Assembly (NCBI RefSeq): GCF_004151485.1
Contig: NZ_SBFF01000004.1
Location: forward strand, 124,001 to 188,000
Length of the DNA stretch: 64,000 bases
Origin: Sphingosinicella sp. CPCC 101087
GTDB taxonomy: Bacteria; Pseudomonadota; Alphaproteobacteria; Sphingomonadales; Sphingomonadaceae
Direction: 5' to 3'
The notes beneath the pieces are model-generated. The model was not told the DNA's origin, made no database searches, and saw only the letters and a list, made by a program, of their open reading frames with translations. Below are positions 1 through 11,212 of the stretch, one piece after another. The first letter of the stretch is position 1. Every line of letters begins with the position of its first letter. A program made the position numbers and the translations under genes.

Positions 1-317
1 CACGAGGGCGACCCGGCAACGGGTCAGGCTCATGACGTTGTGGTCGAGCCGCTTGAGGGTGAAGCTGTGCAGGTCGGCGAAGTCGCCGGTCACGTGAAGC
101 TCGGTGATCTGGCGCTGGCCGTCGCTCAGATCCTTGTACCGGCACAGCAGCCCCTCCAGCAGCAGCGTGCTGGCGTTGAGGAGGTTCCCGGCGCGGATGA
201 TCGTCCGGTCGGGTGGGTGGTCGATGACCTCGGAAACGGCGGCGCGGATCGCCCGCTCCTCTTCGGCGGACACCTCGTCCCGAGCGCGGAGCTTGCGAAT
301 ATGCGCGTCGATCAAGC
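1..317 (-). CDS. Crp/Fnr-type regulator, N-terminal part only
   Basis: The reading frame is open from a TTG start at 317 to the window edge and gives about 105 residues. A strong purine-rich ribosome binding site (AAGGAAGGGAG) sits about 5 bases before that TTG, and no ATG fits better. The visible part is a cyclic-nucleotide-binding-like beta-roll: a LLLEGLLCRYK segment, then DGQRQITELHVTGDF. This aligns well with the same region of the regulator encoded just upstream at 397-1125 (LMLEGWACRYK, DGRRQIVGFHIPGDL), so the two are paralogs. The C-terminal helix-turn-helix expected for this family lies outside the window. Which effector it senses cannot be told from this part. Confidence 0.8.
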
Positions 318-396
318 CGGCTCCCTTCCTTTCGCCGATGAAACGGTGCGAGCGGCGCAACGTTCCCGCGCCGTCACGCGCCTCCAGCCGTGCGGC

Positions 397-1125
397 TCAG
401 TCGGGAAGGCCGCCGCTCATGCCGAGATGGAGATAGTTGGCGTTGAACATCGCCACCCGCTTGAGCGCCTCGAGGTCCGGAATGACCAGGCGCTTGAAGC
501 CGAAAGTGAGCAGGCCGTCGCGGCGCATCTCCTGCAAGGTGCGGTTGACGTGGACGGAGGTGAGGCCGACGGCGCTGGCGAGATCCATCTGGGTCAGCGG
601 AAAATAGCAGCTTTCGCCGTCGGTCAGGCCGACCGCCTTCAAGCGCAGGAAAAGCTCGCAGAACAGATGGGCGAGCCTCTCGTAGGCCGAACGCTGACCG
701 ACATTGGCGACCCATTCGCGCGCAATGGCGGCGTTGACCAGTTCGTTCCAGCGCAGCGCGCGGGCGACCACCGGGCTCTGCGCTATCAATGCCTCGAAGT
801 CGGCGAGGCCGATCTCGGCATAACTCAAGCGGGTCACCGCGCCGATCGAATGATCCATCTCCCGGACGATGGACAGGCCCGAATCGCACAGGTCTCCGGG
901 AATGTGGAAGCCGACGATCTGGCGCCGCCCGTCGGGGAACTGCTTGTAGCGGCACGCCCAGCCCTCGAGCATCAGCGCGACGGCGCGCGGGCGGTCGCCT
1001 TCGCGCACGAGGTCGCGACGTGGCGCGACCTCCCGAACGCTCTTGCCGGCGAGCCGCTCGATCAGGGTCCGATCCTGTGAGGATAGCTCGGCAAATGCCT
1101 CGAGGGAAAGTTTCAGAGCGCCCAC
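397..1125 (-). CDS. Crp/Fnr family transcriptional regulator
   Basis: This 242-residue protein has the two-domain layout of the Crp/Fnr family: a sensory beta-roll at about residues 20-120 and a winged helix-turn-helix at about 172-205, with PLTQMDLASAVGLTSVHVNR as the recognition helix region. There is no N-terminal cluster of cysteines, so it is not a classical Fnr iron-sulfur sensor; canonical cAMP-contact residues were not recognised either. The start used is a GTG at 1125 with only a weak ribosome binding site, so the N-terminus may be slightly different. A paralogous regulator follows 80 bases downstream on the same strand, and the two may be cotranscribed. Targets are unknown. Confidence 0.88.
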   Translation of the reverse strand: MGALKLSLEAFAELSSQDRTLIERLAGKSVREVAPRRDLVREGDRPRAVALMLEGWACRYKQFPDGRRQIVGFHIPGDLCDSGLSIVREMDHSIGAVTRLSYAEIGLADFEALIAQSPVVARALRWNELVNAAIAREWVANVGQRSAYERLAHLFCELFLRLKAVGLTDGESCYFPLTQMDLASAVGLTSVHVNRTLQEMRRDGLLTFGFKRLVIPDLEALKRVAMFNANYLHLGMSGGLPD

Positions 1126-1245
1126 CCAGCGACAAGGACTAGTCGTCCGTCCGAGCTAGCGCGGCCGCTGCCGCCGCTCGTTCAACTATGTTATTCCCTT
1201 GCGAATTCATCCCTGAAAAGAGGACGTTGCCCGGGCGGGGGAATG

Positions 1246-2304
1246 TCAGGGGCGGACCTCGGCAATGCGCTCACCGGTGACGAGCCAGACCCGCTGCGGC
1301 TCCCCGGTCGCGACGAGCAGGGGCCGGCCGATCAGCTGCGCCAGGAAGATGTGGATTTCCGTCGGCATCGGATCGAGCAGGTGGGTGACCCCCACAGGCG
1401 GCGCGGGCGCGCCGGCAGCCGCCGGGGGCAGCTCGACGTCCACGCAGCTGTTGGTGAAGCCGCGCGTCTCCACGATCGTGCCGTCGGGCGCGACGGTGCT
1501 GCGGAAATGACCGCCGAGCGGGAAGCTGCCGCGGCGCTCCGGCGCGCTGGTCTGGTAGACGTCGATCGGCGCGTCGGCCGAGGCCGGCGGCACGACGAGC
1601 ACGTTGAAGGGCTGAGCGGTGCAGGCGCTGTGGTCCAGCCCTTCCGTCGCCGCGCGGGCGGCCGCCATTCGCACCTGGACGGGATTCAGCGCCGGCCGGT
1701 CGTCGCCCAGGAAGATGTCGCGCGACACGACGCGGCCACCATTGACCGTCGCCCTGAAGACCGCGCTCGGCGCCTCGCCATCCGTGCCGGCGGCGTAGAA
1801 GGTGACGTCCATCGCATTGCCCTGCGGCTCGGCGATCCAGCCGGTGATCCCCGCGCCCTCGGGATCGGAAATCCGGGTGAGCATGTCCTGCGTGGCCAGG
1901 ATCCCGGCGCGGGCGATGGCGATGAGGAGCCGGCCGCGCTCGGCGGCGCGCTCGACCGCCGCCTGCTCGGCCCGGGTCAGCGTCGGCGCCGGCGACGAAG
2001 GTGCCTGCGGCGCGGTCCGGCCGGCCGGCCGGGCGGGTTCGACCGGTTCGGCGTCCGCTTCCGGTTCGGCCGGACGGGTGGGCTCGTCAGCCTCCGAAAG
2101 GGCGTTGCCGGGCTGCGCGGGCTCGGCTGCGGGAGCCTCCGCGGCGCCGGCGGGGCTGGTCTCCTCCTCCAGCAGTTCGTTCACCGTCGACTCAAGGTCG
2201 GAAAGGCCGCTCGACGGATCGGACGGAGCCTCATCCTGGGCGGACGCCGGGAAGGCGGCGAGACCAATCGCGGCAGCGGCGGCGAGCAGCTTGGGAAAAC
2301 GCAT
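1246..2304 (-). CDS. secreted hypothetical protein, Pro/Ala/Glu-rich
   Basis: The 352-residue product begins with a clear Sec signal peptide: a positive start, a run of Ala/Leu/Ile, and a likely cut after PASA near residue 22. Residues 25-110 are low-complexity and rich in Glu, Pro and Ala, probably a disordered periplasmic linker. The C-terminal 230 residues look folded and contain two cysteines (SACTA and NSCVD), possibly a disulfide. I do not recognise the family. It stands alone between the Crp-type regulator and the PilZ gene, all on the minus strand, with roughly 120 and 260 bases of non-coding DNA on either side. Confidence 0.8.
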   Translation of the reverse strand: MRFPKLLAAAAAIGLAAFPASAQDEAPSDPSSGLSDLESTVNELLEEETSPAGAAEAPAAEPAQPGNALSEADEPTRPAEPEADAEPVEPARPAGRTAPQAPSSPAPTLTRAEQAAVERAAERGRLLIAIARAGILATQDMLTRISDPEGAGITGWIAEPQGNAMDVTFYAAGTDGEAPSAVFRATVNGGRVVSRDIFLGDDRPALNPVQVRMAAARAATEGLDHSACTAQPFNVLVVPPASADAPIDVYQTSAPERRGSFPLGGHFRSTVAPDGTIVETRGFTNSCVDVELPPAAAGAPAPPVGVTHLLDPMPTEIHIFLAQLIGRPLLVATGEPQRVWLVTGERIAEVRP

Positions 2305-2458
2305 GACATCCAGTTCCTTGCCGGTTCGCGACAGGCATGAACCGGCCGTGTGCGGCGATCAAGCCCGGCCGCGGCGGGCGGGATGGACGATGGGTTGCGT
2401 TCTTCGCCTTCATTTCGTTTCCCAGGCGGGCAGGGCGTTCGCTTCACTGTCCGTTTGG

Positions 2459-2485
2459 GCCCCAGCCTGCGCTGGAGTGACGAAA
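2459..2485. repeat. short dispersed palindrome (CCAGC-GCTGG type)
   Basis: In the 260-base gap between the secreted protein and the PilZ gene lies CCCAGCCTGCGCTGGAGTGACGAA (split here as CCCAGC-CTGC-GCTGG then AGTGACGAA). A related copy occurs at 45805-45889. Elements of this look are common between genes of sphingomonads. Nothing else was seen in the gap 2305-2565. Confidence 0.45.
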
Positions 2486-2565
2486 GGGATTGCGACGAAG
2501 GAGCGTCGGCGAGGATCGGATGATCGGCCGAACGCGCTCCGCGCGTTCGAGGCTGACGCGGGGCG

Positions 2566-2889
2566 TCAGCCGAGGATCATTTCACCGCCGAAGTTGAGGC
2601 CGATGCGGCCGTCGCGCCACCAGCGGACGAAGGCCGAGATGGGGCTGCAGCCGTCGAAGCGGATGACGACCGTCTCGCCCAGACGCGGCGAGATGTCGCT
2701 TTCGATCATCGTGCCGCGGCTCGAAATGTTCACGACCGGCACCCGCAGGTTCTGACCCCGGAAGACGAGCATGGCGCCTTCCACCAATCCCTGATGGCGC
2801 GGTTCCGCACGTCGGTCCGACTCCACATAGGCCCATTGACCCGTGTCGGCCGCGTTCGCGGTTTCGAAACTGCCCCCCTGATAGTCCAT
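2566..2889 (-). CDS. PilZ domain protein
   Basis: The 107-residue protein is essentially a single PilZ domain. The two cyclic-di-GMP contact motifs of the family are visible: RxxxR at residues 27-31 (RAEPR) and D/N-x-S-x-x-G at residues 54-59 (NISSRG), followed by the usual beta-barrel strands and a GRIGLNF end. I infer that it binds cyclic-di-GMP and acts as a small adaptor, but the target process is unknown. The start is supported by GGGAGG about 8 bases upstream of the ATG. No partner gene is adjacent; 238 bases separate it from the amidohydrolase gene upstream, and I see no gene in that gap. Confidence 0.88.
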   Translation of the reverse strand: MDYQGGSFETANAADTGQWAYVESDRRAEPRHQGLVEGAMLVFRGQNLRVPVVNISSRGTMIESDISPRLGETVVIRFDGCSPISAFVRWWRDGRIGLNFGGEMILG

Positions 2890-3127
2890 GGCATCGCCTC
2901 CCAGCGTCGGCGAATATGCAAGACACGGGTTACCGAATTACTATCGGGAACCGATTATTTCTGCCGGAATGGATCGATTGCCGACCGGGCCCCGGTCCGG
3001 CCGGCTCGGGGCCTGCTCTTGCCGTCGAAAATCCGGCGCCATTCCCCTCCCGCCCCGGCGTCTGCGATCGGGAGCGCGGGCGCGCCCTGCCGGGAACGGC
3101 AAGGATGGCGGACGCCGGCGCGCCCGC

Positions 3128-6328
<3,201 letters not shown>

Positions 6329-6494
6329 GAGATTGAGAACCCCCGGTCTTGTGGTCAGGTCAGAAATGAAGCGGACGGTGCACTATCGGGGCAAGACAGG
6401 CAAGACGGGGCCGTTACGGGGTGAGGCGAGGCCGGAGCGTGCGCCGGCGGCGGCATGCGAAAGGTCACAAAGTTTCCATCGAACGCCGAAATTT

Positions 6495-6680
6495 TCACGG
6501 CGACCTTCTTGCCCGATCGAGGCGGACCCGCATGCGGACGCCGGCGCGGTCGGCCTGGTCCAGGCGGCGCAGGAGCGACATCGCCGCTTTATTGTCGGGG
6601 CGGTGGACCGACCCGACGATCTGGCCGCCGCGGACGATCGGCCAGGGCGCAGCACGGATGAGCCGTGCTAGGTCGTGAAC
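6495..6680 (-). pseudogene. possible 5'-truncated gene remnant
   Basis: The minus strand is open here with nearly all codons ending in G or C, as in real genes of this genome, and would give about 60 residues ending LRRLDQADRAGVRMRVRLD. There is no usable start codon: the frame runs into TGA at 6683-6681, exactly where the base composition drops. The simplest reading is the 3' end of a gene whose 5' part was lost at the edge of the low-GC stretch. I do not recognise the family, and chance openness in GC-rich DNA cannot be excluded. Confidence 0.25.
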
Positions 6681-6746
6681 TCATAAAGCGCGAATGACCG
6701 CTTACAACTCATAGCGGACATTGGCTTTGCGCGATATGGCGGCGAC

Positions 6747-6932
6747 ATGAGAGAGCGCGTCCTTTGGCCACCGGTCATGCTCGGTATCGGTTCTTTAGCC
6801 GTTGCTACCGGTTTGGACGCCCTGGTCTACAGTCCAGACCATGCCCTAGCTGAACCCCCCACCCGTGCAGCAGCAGTGGTGATCCTAACGTTATTGTGGA
6901 TGCATCGACTTCATCGGCTGTATGTCCGGTAA
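6747..6932 (+). CDS. small hypothetical membrane protein
   Basis: A 61-residue frame with two hydrophobic stretches (about residues 8-27 and 41-53) separated by an acidic/proline-rich loop, ending in a basic HRLHRLYVR tail. It would be a two-pass inner-membrane protein. It lies in the lower-GC region between 6.66 and 7.2 kb, where codon bias is weaker than in neighbours, so it may be of foreign origin or not a gene. No strong ribosome binding site is visible. Confidence 0.3.
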   Translation: MRERVLWPPVMLGIGSLAVATGLDALVYSPDHALAEPPTRAAAVVILTLLWMHRLHRLYVR

Positions 6933-7061
6933 TCCACCTATCTCGGACCTTCCCAGTTTATGAGACTGCGACCTAGTGGACATATACGCGGCCGAGTTTA
7001 CGCCCGCCCGTCGGTGACGCAGCAAGCTGTCGGTCATTATCGACCGGTGTCCTTCAGCAAG

Positions 7062-7211
7062 CTACCGAATTTCGGTCGTGGTTCTATGGGCTAGAACGTC
7101 CAGAATCGAGTTTCCCCAGTTCGCGATTGGGGTGAAAAGGACGGCAAACCCCGATGTGACAGCGATCAACGTTGCGAATGGAACGAATGCACTGTCACCG
7201 AAAAGGCGCAT
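7062..7211 (-). CDS. small hypothetical membrane peptide (49 residues)
   Basis: An ATG at 7211 preceded by TAAGGG about 8 bases upstream opens a 49-codon frame ending in TAG at 7064-7062. The product begins MRLFGDSAFVPFATLIAV and contains one hydrophobic segment. It begins only 10 bases after the stop of the exported protein at 7222-7848, so it could be a second gene of that transcription unit. There is no recognised homolog, and the region has lower GC than the rest of the window. Confidence 0.3.
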   Translation of the reverse strand: MRLFGDSAFVPFATLIAVTSGFAVLFTPIANWGNSILDVLAHRTTTEIR

Positions 7212-7221
7212 TGGTCAGCCC

Positions 7222-7848
7222 TTAGCGGACAATAGGGACTGCCACGACGATGGGAGCGCTGAATCGCCCGACCGGTTGCAACGCGCATTCGACTGGCCGC
7301 GCGCTTGTCGCGGCATGATCGAGGCAGAACAGGAGCGAGGCAAGATTGGCCCCGATCGCCGCTCTGCCAGTGCCGCGCGCCCTTGCCGAGGCTTCGCCAC
7401 CGCGCGCTCTCGCCCGAGTCACGATTTCCCTGGAGAAGATGACCTGCCCGGTGTCGAGGCGGCTCAATTCATAATGAACGGCGACCGTCGCCTCGGCGGA
7501 GAGCCCGATGCGGAACGGCAGCTCGAACGACCGCCAGGTTACCCTTAATCGGGCCTTCGCTTCAGCCGGCGTGGTGGCAAGCATGTTTCCGTCGCCGAGC
7601 GTATCGCGAACGGCCGAGTGGAACTCGCGAGCATTGGTGACGCGAATGAATGTCGATCCCACGCGCGCGGGCATCCCCTGCACTTCCTCGAGCATGATGC
7701 GCCGGAACAGCGGATGGTTGGGTCCGACCGGCTGCGGCGTCTGCGGAGCGAACTGCATGTTGGACTGAAGAGGGCGCAGCGAGACCGATTCCCGAGCGAG
7801 CGCAGGATTTGCGAAACTCATGAAAATCAGAAGCACCAGCCAGCGCAT
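7222..7848 (-). CDS. exported hypothetical protein
   Basis: The protein has a signal peptide (MRWLVLLIFMSFANPALA) and a mature part of about 190 residues. A GNMLATTPAEAKARLRVTW segment followed by beta-rich VAVHYELSRLDTGQVIFSREI reads like a periplasmic or lipid-facing domain resembling curli/LPS-assembly-type small proteins, but I do not recognise the family. The ATG at 7848 is chosen because the hydrophobic core then starts at once; an in-frame ATG at 7872 would add eight residues. Neither start has a good ribosome binding site. About 275 bases with no clear gene separate it from the short frame at 8151. Confidence 0.65.
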   Translation of the reverse strand: MRWLVLLIFMSFANPALARESVSLRPLQSNMQFAPQTPQPVGPNHPLFRRIMLEEVQGMPARVGSTFIRVTNAREFHSAVRDTLGDGNMLATTPAEAKARLRVTWRSFELPFRIGLSAEATVAVHYELSRLDTGQVIFSREIVTRARARGGEASARARGTGRAAIGANLASLLFCLDHAATSARPVECALQPVGRFSAPIVVAVPIVR

Positions 7849-8138
7849 GCACTTAGCATGAGTGGCAATCATGAATAATTTGTTGTGCGGCTAACTCGAT
7901 CCTGTCCTGGCGCTTGCACGAAACGGCGCTTCTAAAGATTTGGTCCTGAGAAGACCTAGCCGGTGCTGCCAGTTGCGTTGCCGGTACGCGCCGCTGGCGA
8001 TCGCCGGCGGTCTAACGCCGAAAGCTCAAGAGCAGCCATTCAGAAATGGGCCCGGTCAATCTGCGCGTTCAGCCTCGCACGCGCGGTCCCGATACTGCTT
8101 GATACCTGTTCCGCTTGGCAGCGGCGTGGCAGCCAGTG

Positions 8139-8201
8139 AAAGGAGGAGCAATGAGCGCGCCGCACATCCTACGGCCGAAAATTGAGTGCGTCTCGAGATA
8201 A
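8139..8201 (+). other. strong ribosome binding site with 16-codon frame
   Basis: AAAGGAGGAG followed two bases later by ATG (8151) is the best Shine-Dalgarno match in the neighbourhood, yet the frame it serves ends after 16 codons at TAA 8199-8201 (MSAPHILRPKIECVSR). It lies 54 bases before the start used for the amidohydrolase at 8255 and in a different frame. It may be an upstream leader peptide or the surviving start of a decayed gene. Confidence 0.35.
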
Positions 8202-8254
8202 GGAGCAGCGGCGCTTGCTTGTCGTCGCGGCGCAACGCGAATACGCACAAGACC

Positions 8255-9697
8255 ATGTCCATCAGTGAAGATCGAGCAAAGCAGACCGGTCACGGTCGTA
8301 TTCATTCGTCGGGCCGAGCGACGAACCCAAGGCTGGCATCACGCCCCTTCGTCAGGTGCTTGGGCGCGCTCGTGTTGCTCTTTGCCATCCTGACCGGAGC
8401 GCCGGCCCACGCGCAACCCGCCCCCTCAACCCTATTCGTCAACGTCAATGTCGTCCCGATGGACCGGGAGCGGGTGCTTCGCGGGCAATCGGTTCTGATC
8501 AGGGACGGGCGCATCGCGGCCATCGGCCCGCGTGTTACGACGCCAGAGGGAGCCCGGGTCATCGACGGCCGCGGGGCCTATTTGCTGCCCGGCCTCGCCG
8601 ACATGCATGTCCATGTCCGCGACAGGGAGACGCTGGCGATGCTGCTGGCGAGCGGCATCACCACGGCGCTCGACTTGGGCGAAGCACCGAATCCGATCGT
8701 TGGCCGCACCCGGGCGTCGATCGAGCGCGGCGACATCCCCGGCCCACGGCTCTTCGTCGCGCTTGCCGTCGATGGCTCCCCGCGATTCGGCCATCTCGTC
8801 GTGCCGTCGCCGGAGGCGGCAGGCTGGGCGGTAAGGATCGCCCATGCGAACGGCTACGATTTCATCAAGGTCTATAGCGGTCTCTCTCCGGCGGCATTCC
8901 AGGCCTTGAGCGAGGAGGGTCGGGCCATCGGGCTGCCGATCGTCGGCCACAGCGTAGAAAGCGTGGGGCTGGAGCGGCAGATCGCCGCCGGGCAGGCGAT
9001 GGTGGCGCACCTTGAGGAGTTTATCTACACCTTCTTTAGGAGGCCGGAAGGCGGCGATCCGCACGCCGCGCCCGACGATGCCGAGATCGCGCGCGCCGTA
9101 GATTTCGCTCGACGCAGCGGGGTGACGATTACCGCCGATCTCGCCACCTATCAGGCGATTGCCGCACAATGGGGAAGACCCGAGCAGGTCCAGGCCTTCT
9201 TGCGGGTGCCGGAGGTGCGCTTCCTGTCGCCCGCTGACCGGATCGACTGGCGGCACAGCGGTTATCAGCGCCGAACCGGCAGCCTAGCCGCAAGGGCCGC
9301 ATTCCTTGCCCGATTCGTGCGTGCGCTCGCTGCCGCCGAGGTGCCGCTGATCGCCGGCACGGACTCGCCAACCATCCCTGGGCTGGTCGCGGGTTTCGCG
9401 CTCCATCGCAATCTCGCTGCGCTCGAAGACGCGGGGCTCAGCCGCTATCAAGCGCTGGCAACGGCGACCGCCGAGCCCGGCCGGTTCATCGCCCGGTCTC
9501 ACCCCCGGAGCGAGCCCTTCGGCACTGTCGCGGAGGGGATGCGGGCGGACCTGCTGCTGGTCGCGGAGAACCCGCTCGATAACCTGTCGGCGCTGCAGCG
9601 CCCGATCGGCGTGATGGCAGCTGGACGCTGGCATGATGCGGAGGCCTTGGCGGCGATGCGCCAAAGCGTCGCCCTGACCTACACAACCACCCCCTGA
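8255..9697 (+). CDS. exported amidohydrolase
   Basis: A 480-residue metal-dependent hydrolase of the amidohydrolase superfamily. The hydrophobic export signal (LGALVLLFAILTGAPAHA) ends near residue 53 after a long basic N-region, so the true start may lie elsewhere; GTG at 8186 is an alternative, and ATG 8255 is preferred. Catalytic features visible are the HxH of DMHVHV, a lysine in FIKVYSG (likely carbamylated), histidines in VGHSVES and MVAHLEEF, and the aspartate of AGTDSPTIPG. The C-terminal MRADLLLVAENPLDN closes the composite domain. It is related to, but much shorter than, the propeller-fused amidohydrolase at 3128-6328. Substrate unknown. Confidence 0.88.
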   Translation: MSISEDRAKQTGHGRIHSSGRATNPRLASRPFVRCLGALVLLFAILTGAPAHAQPAPSTLFVNVNVVPMDRERVLRGQSVLIRDGRIAAIGPRVTTPEGARVIDGRGAYLLPGLADMHVHVRDRETLAMLLASGITTALDLGEAPNPIVGRTRASIERGDIPGPRLFVALAVDGSPRFGHLVVPSPEAAGWAVRIAHANGYDFIKVYSGLSPAAFQALSEEGRAIGLPIVGHSVESVGLERQIAAGQAMVAHLEEFIYTFFRRPEGGDPHAAPDDAEIARAVDFARRSGVTITADLATYQAIAAQWGRPEQVQAFLRVPEVRFLSPADRIDWRHSGYQRRTGSLAARAAFLARFVRALAAAEVPLIAGTDSPTIPGLVAGFALHRNLAALEDAGLSRYQALATATAEPGRFIARSHPRSEPFGTVAEGMRADLLLVAENPLDNLSALQRPIGVMAAGRWHDAEALAAMRQSVALTYTTTP

Positions 9698-9772
9698 TAT
9701 CTGGATCAGAGCTACCACCGGCAGCATTGGCCCCGATCTTGTCCGGAAGCGGACCGGCTGCTTCCGGCACGC

Positions 9773-9935
9773 ATCAGCCAAACATTCCTCACTTTAGATA
9801 GCGATTTCGACGCGCTGGTCGCGCGGCCATCCGAGGGCGGGGCGATGCTCATGGCCGGACGGTTACCGATCCAGCCGCAGGTTCGCCTGGTTCAACGATC
9901 GCTTCGGGGTGTCGTGGCAGGTCGATTGCGAGTGA
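9773..9935 (+). pseudogene. PhnB-like VOC protein, C-terminal remnant with frameshift
   Basis: From 9773 one frame reads ISQTFLTLDSDFDALVARP then SEGGAMLMAG; it loses sense near 9875, and a second frame from 9882 continues FAWFNDRFGVSWQVDCE and a TGA at 9933-9935. Together these are the last third of a PhnB/3-demethylubiquinone-methyltransferase-like VOC protein, whose members end with an (A/S)EGG-x-x-LMP block and a DRFGVSWQ block. No N-terminal part is present, since only about 75 unrecognised bases lie between it and the amidohydrolase stop. It is therefore a truncated and frameshifted gene remnant. It lies directly in front of the TetR operon. Confidence 0.6.
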
Positions 9936-10013
9936 GCGCAGGCGGCATGCTTGGGCGACGATAGCGGCGTTCGCTCACCTCGGAGCTGCTCCGTCCATTT
10001 GGGACTTGCCAAT

Positions 10014-10031
10014 ATACCGACCGAACGGTAT
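10014..10031. promoter_or_regulatory. palindromic operator in front of tetR-type gene
   Basis: ATACCG-N6-CGGTAT is a perfect inverted repeat ending 9 bases before the ATG of the TetR-type regulator. This position and symmetry are typical of an autoregulatory TetR operator. Its flanks hold no other strong signal. Confidence 0.6.
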
Positions 10032-10040
10032 GAATAGGCC

Positions 10041-10679
10041 ATGCCACGACCCACCAAGAATGAACCCGAGCGCGGCGATGCGCGGACGCGCCTGCTCGAG
10101 GCCGCCCGCGACACGATCCGGGCCAAGGGGTTCGCCGCCACTTCGGTCGACGATCTGTGCCGCGCCGCCGCGGTGACCAAGGGCGCCTTCTTCCATCATT
10201 TCGGGAGCAAGGACGCGCTCGGCGTCGCCGCCGCGGAGCATTGGTCGGAGACGACCTCCGCCTTCTTCGCCGGCGCGCCTTATCACGCGCCGGACGATCC
10301 GCTCGACCGGGTCCTCGCCTACATCGCCTTCCGCAAGTCGATCATCACCGACGACCCGGCCGAATTTTCCTGCCTGGCGGGGACGATGGCGCAGGAAGTC
10401 CATGCGAGCTCGCCAGCCATTCGCGACGCCTGCGGCCGGAGCCTCTTCCGCCATGCCGCGACGCTGGAAGCGGACATCGAAGAGGCGATGCGCGATCGCG
10501 GCCTTTCCGGCGAATGGACGGCCGCAAGCCTGGCGCGCCATACGCAGACGGTGATCCAGGGCGCCTTCGTGATCGCCAAGGCGGGAAACGACCCGGCACT
10601 CGCGCGCGAGAGCCTCGACCATCTCGACCGATATATGCGGCTGCTCTTCGGCCGTGCGGCAGAGGATCGCGCGCAATGA
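10041..10679 (+). CDS. TetR/AcrR family transcriptional regulator
   Basis: The 212-residue protein has the TetR N-terminal helix-turn-helix at about residues 12-60 (TRLLEAARDTIRAKGF, TSVDDLCRAAAVTKGAFFHH, F-x-SKDAL) and an all-helical ligand-binding C-terminal domain. I infer that it represses its own operon through the palindrome at 10014-10031. Its stop overlaps the ATG of the GFA-domain gene by the ATGA pattern, so the three genes 10041-11513 form one operon. The inducer is unknown; the operon content and the neighbouring PhnB/VOC remnant hint at a small reactive or xenobiotic compound. Confidence 0.9.
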   Translation: MPRPTKNEPERGDARTRLLEAARDTIRAKGFAATSVDDLCRAAAVTKGAFFHHFGSKDALGVAAAEHWSETTSAFFAGAPYHAPDDPLDRVLAYIAFRKSIITDDPAEFSCLAGTMAQEVHASSPAIRDACGRSLFRHAATLEADIEEAMRDRGLSGEWTAASLARHTQTVIQGAFVIAKAGNDPALARESLDHLDRYMRLLFGRAAEDRAQ

Positions 10680-11212
10680 CCCACACGACCCAGCTCGGCT
10701 GCGCCTGCGGACAGGTCCGGATGGAGGCGGAGCGGACGCCGATCGTCACGGCCGAATGCCATTGCGACAGCTGCCGCGCGGCCGGCGAGCGGCTGCAGCG
10801 CCTCCCCGCCGCGCCGCCGGTGCTGGGGGAGAATGGAGGAACGCATTTCGTCCTCTACCGCAAGGACCGGGTCCGCTTCGTCGAGGGCCTCGACCGGCTG
10901 AGGGAGTTCCGGCTCAAGCCCGACGCGAAGACGCGGCGGGTGGTGGCGGCCTGCTGCAACACGCCCGTCTTTCTGGAATTCCAGGGCGGCCATTGGCTCA
11001 GCCTCTATGGCGGCCTGTGGCCCGAAAGCGAGCGGCCGGCGATCGAGCTTCGGACGATGACGAGCGACCTTGCCGACCCCTCCTCGCTTCCCGACGTGCC
11101 GAACGGGAAAAGGCAATCGCTCTCCTTCTTCGCCAAGCTGCTGGGCGCGTGGATCGCGATGGGGTTCCGAAGCCCGAAGATCGCTTTCGTCGATGGAGAG
11201 ATCGATGCCTGA
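10676..11212 (+). CDS. GFA (glutathione-dependent formaldehyde-activating-like) domain protein
   Basis: The 178-residue product carries the zinc-binding cysteine pattern of the GFA/CENP-V fold: C-x-C-G at residues 9-12, CHC-x-x-C around residues 29-34 and CCNTP near residue 95. The fold usually binds zinc and, in some members, glutathione adducts; the actual reaction here is unknown. Its ATG overlaps the TetR stop (ATGA) and its own stop overlaps the next gene, so translation is probably coupled. The C-terminal 70 residues are longer than in minimal GFA proteins and end in a hydrophobic segment (KLLGAWIAMGF). Confidence 0.82.
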   Translation: MTHTTQLGCACGQVRMEAERTPIVTAECHCDSCRAAGERLQRLPAAPPVLGENGGTHFVLYRKDRVRFVEGLDRLREFRLKPDAKTRRVVAACCNTPVFLEFQGGHWLSLYGGLWPESERPAIELRTMTSDLADPSSLPDVPNGKRQSLSFFAKLLGAWIAMGFRSPKIAFVDGEIDA

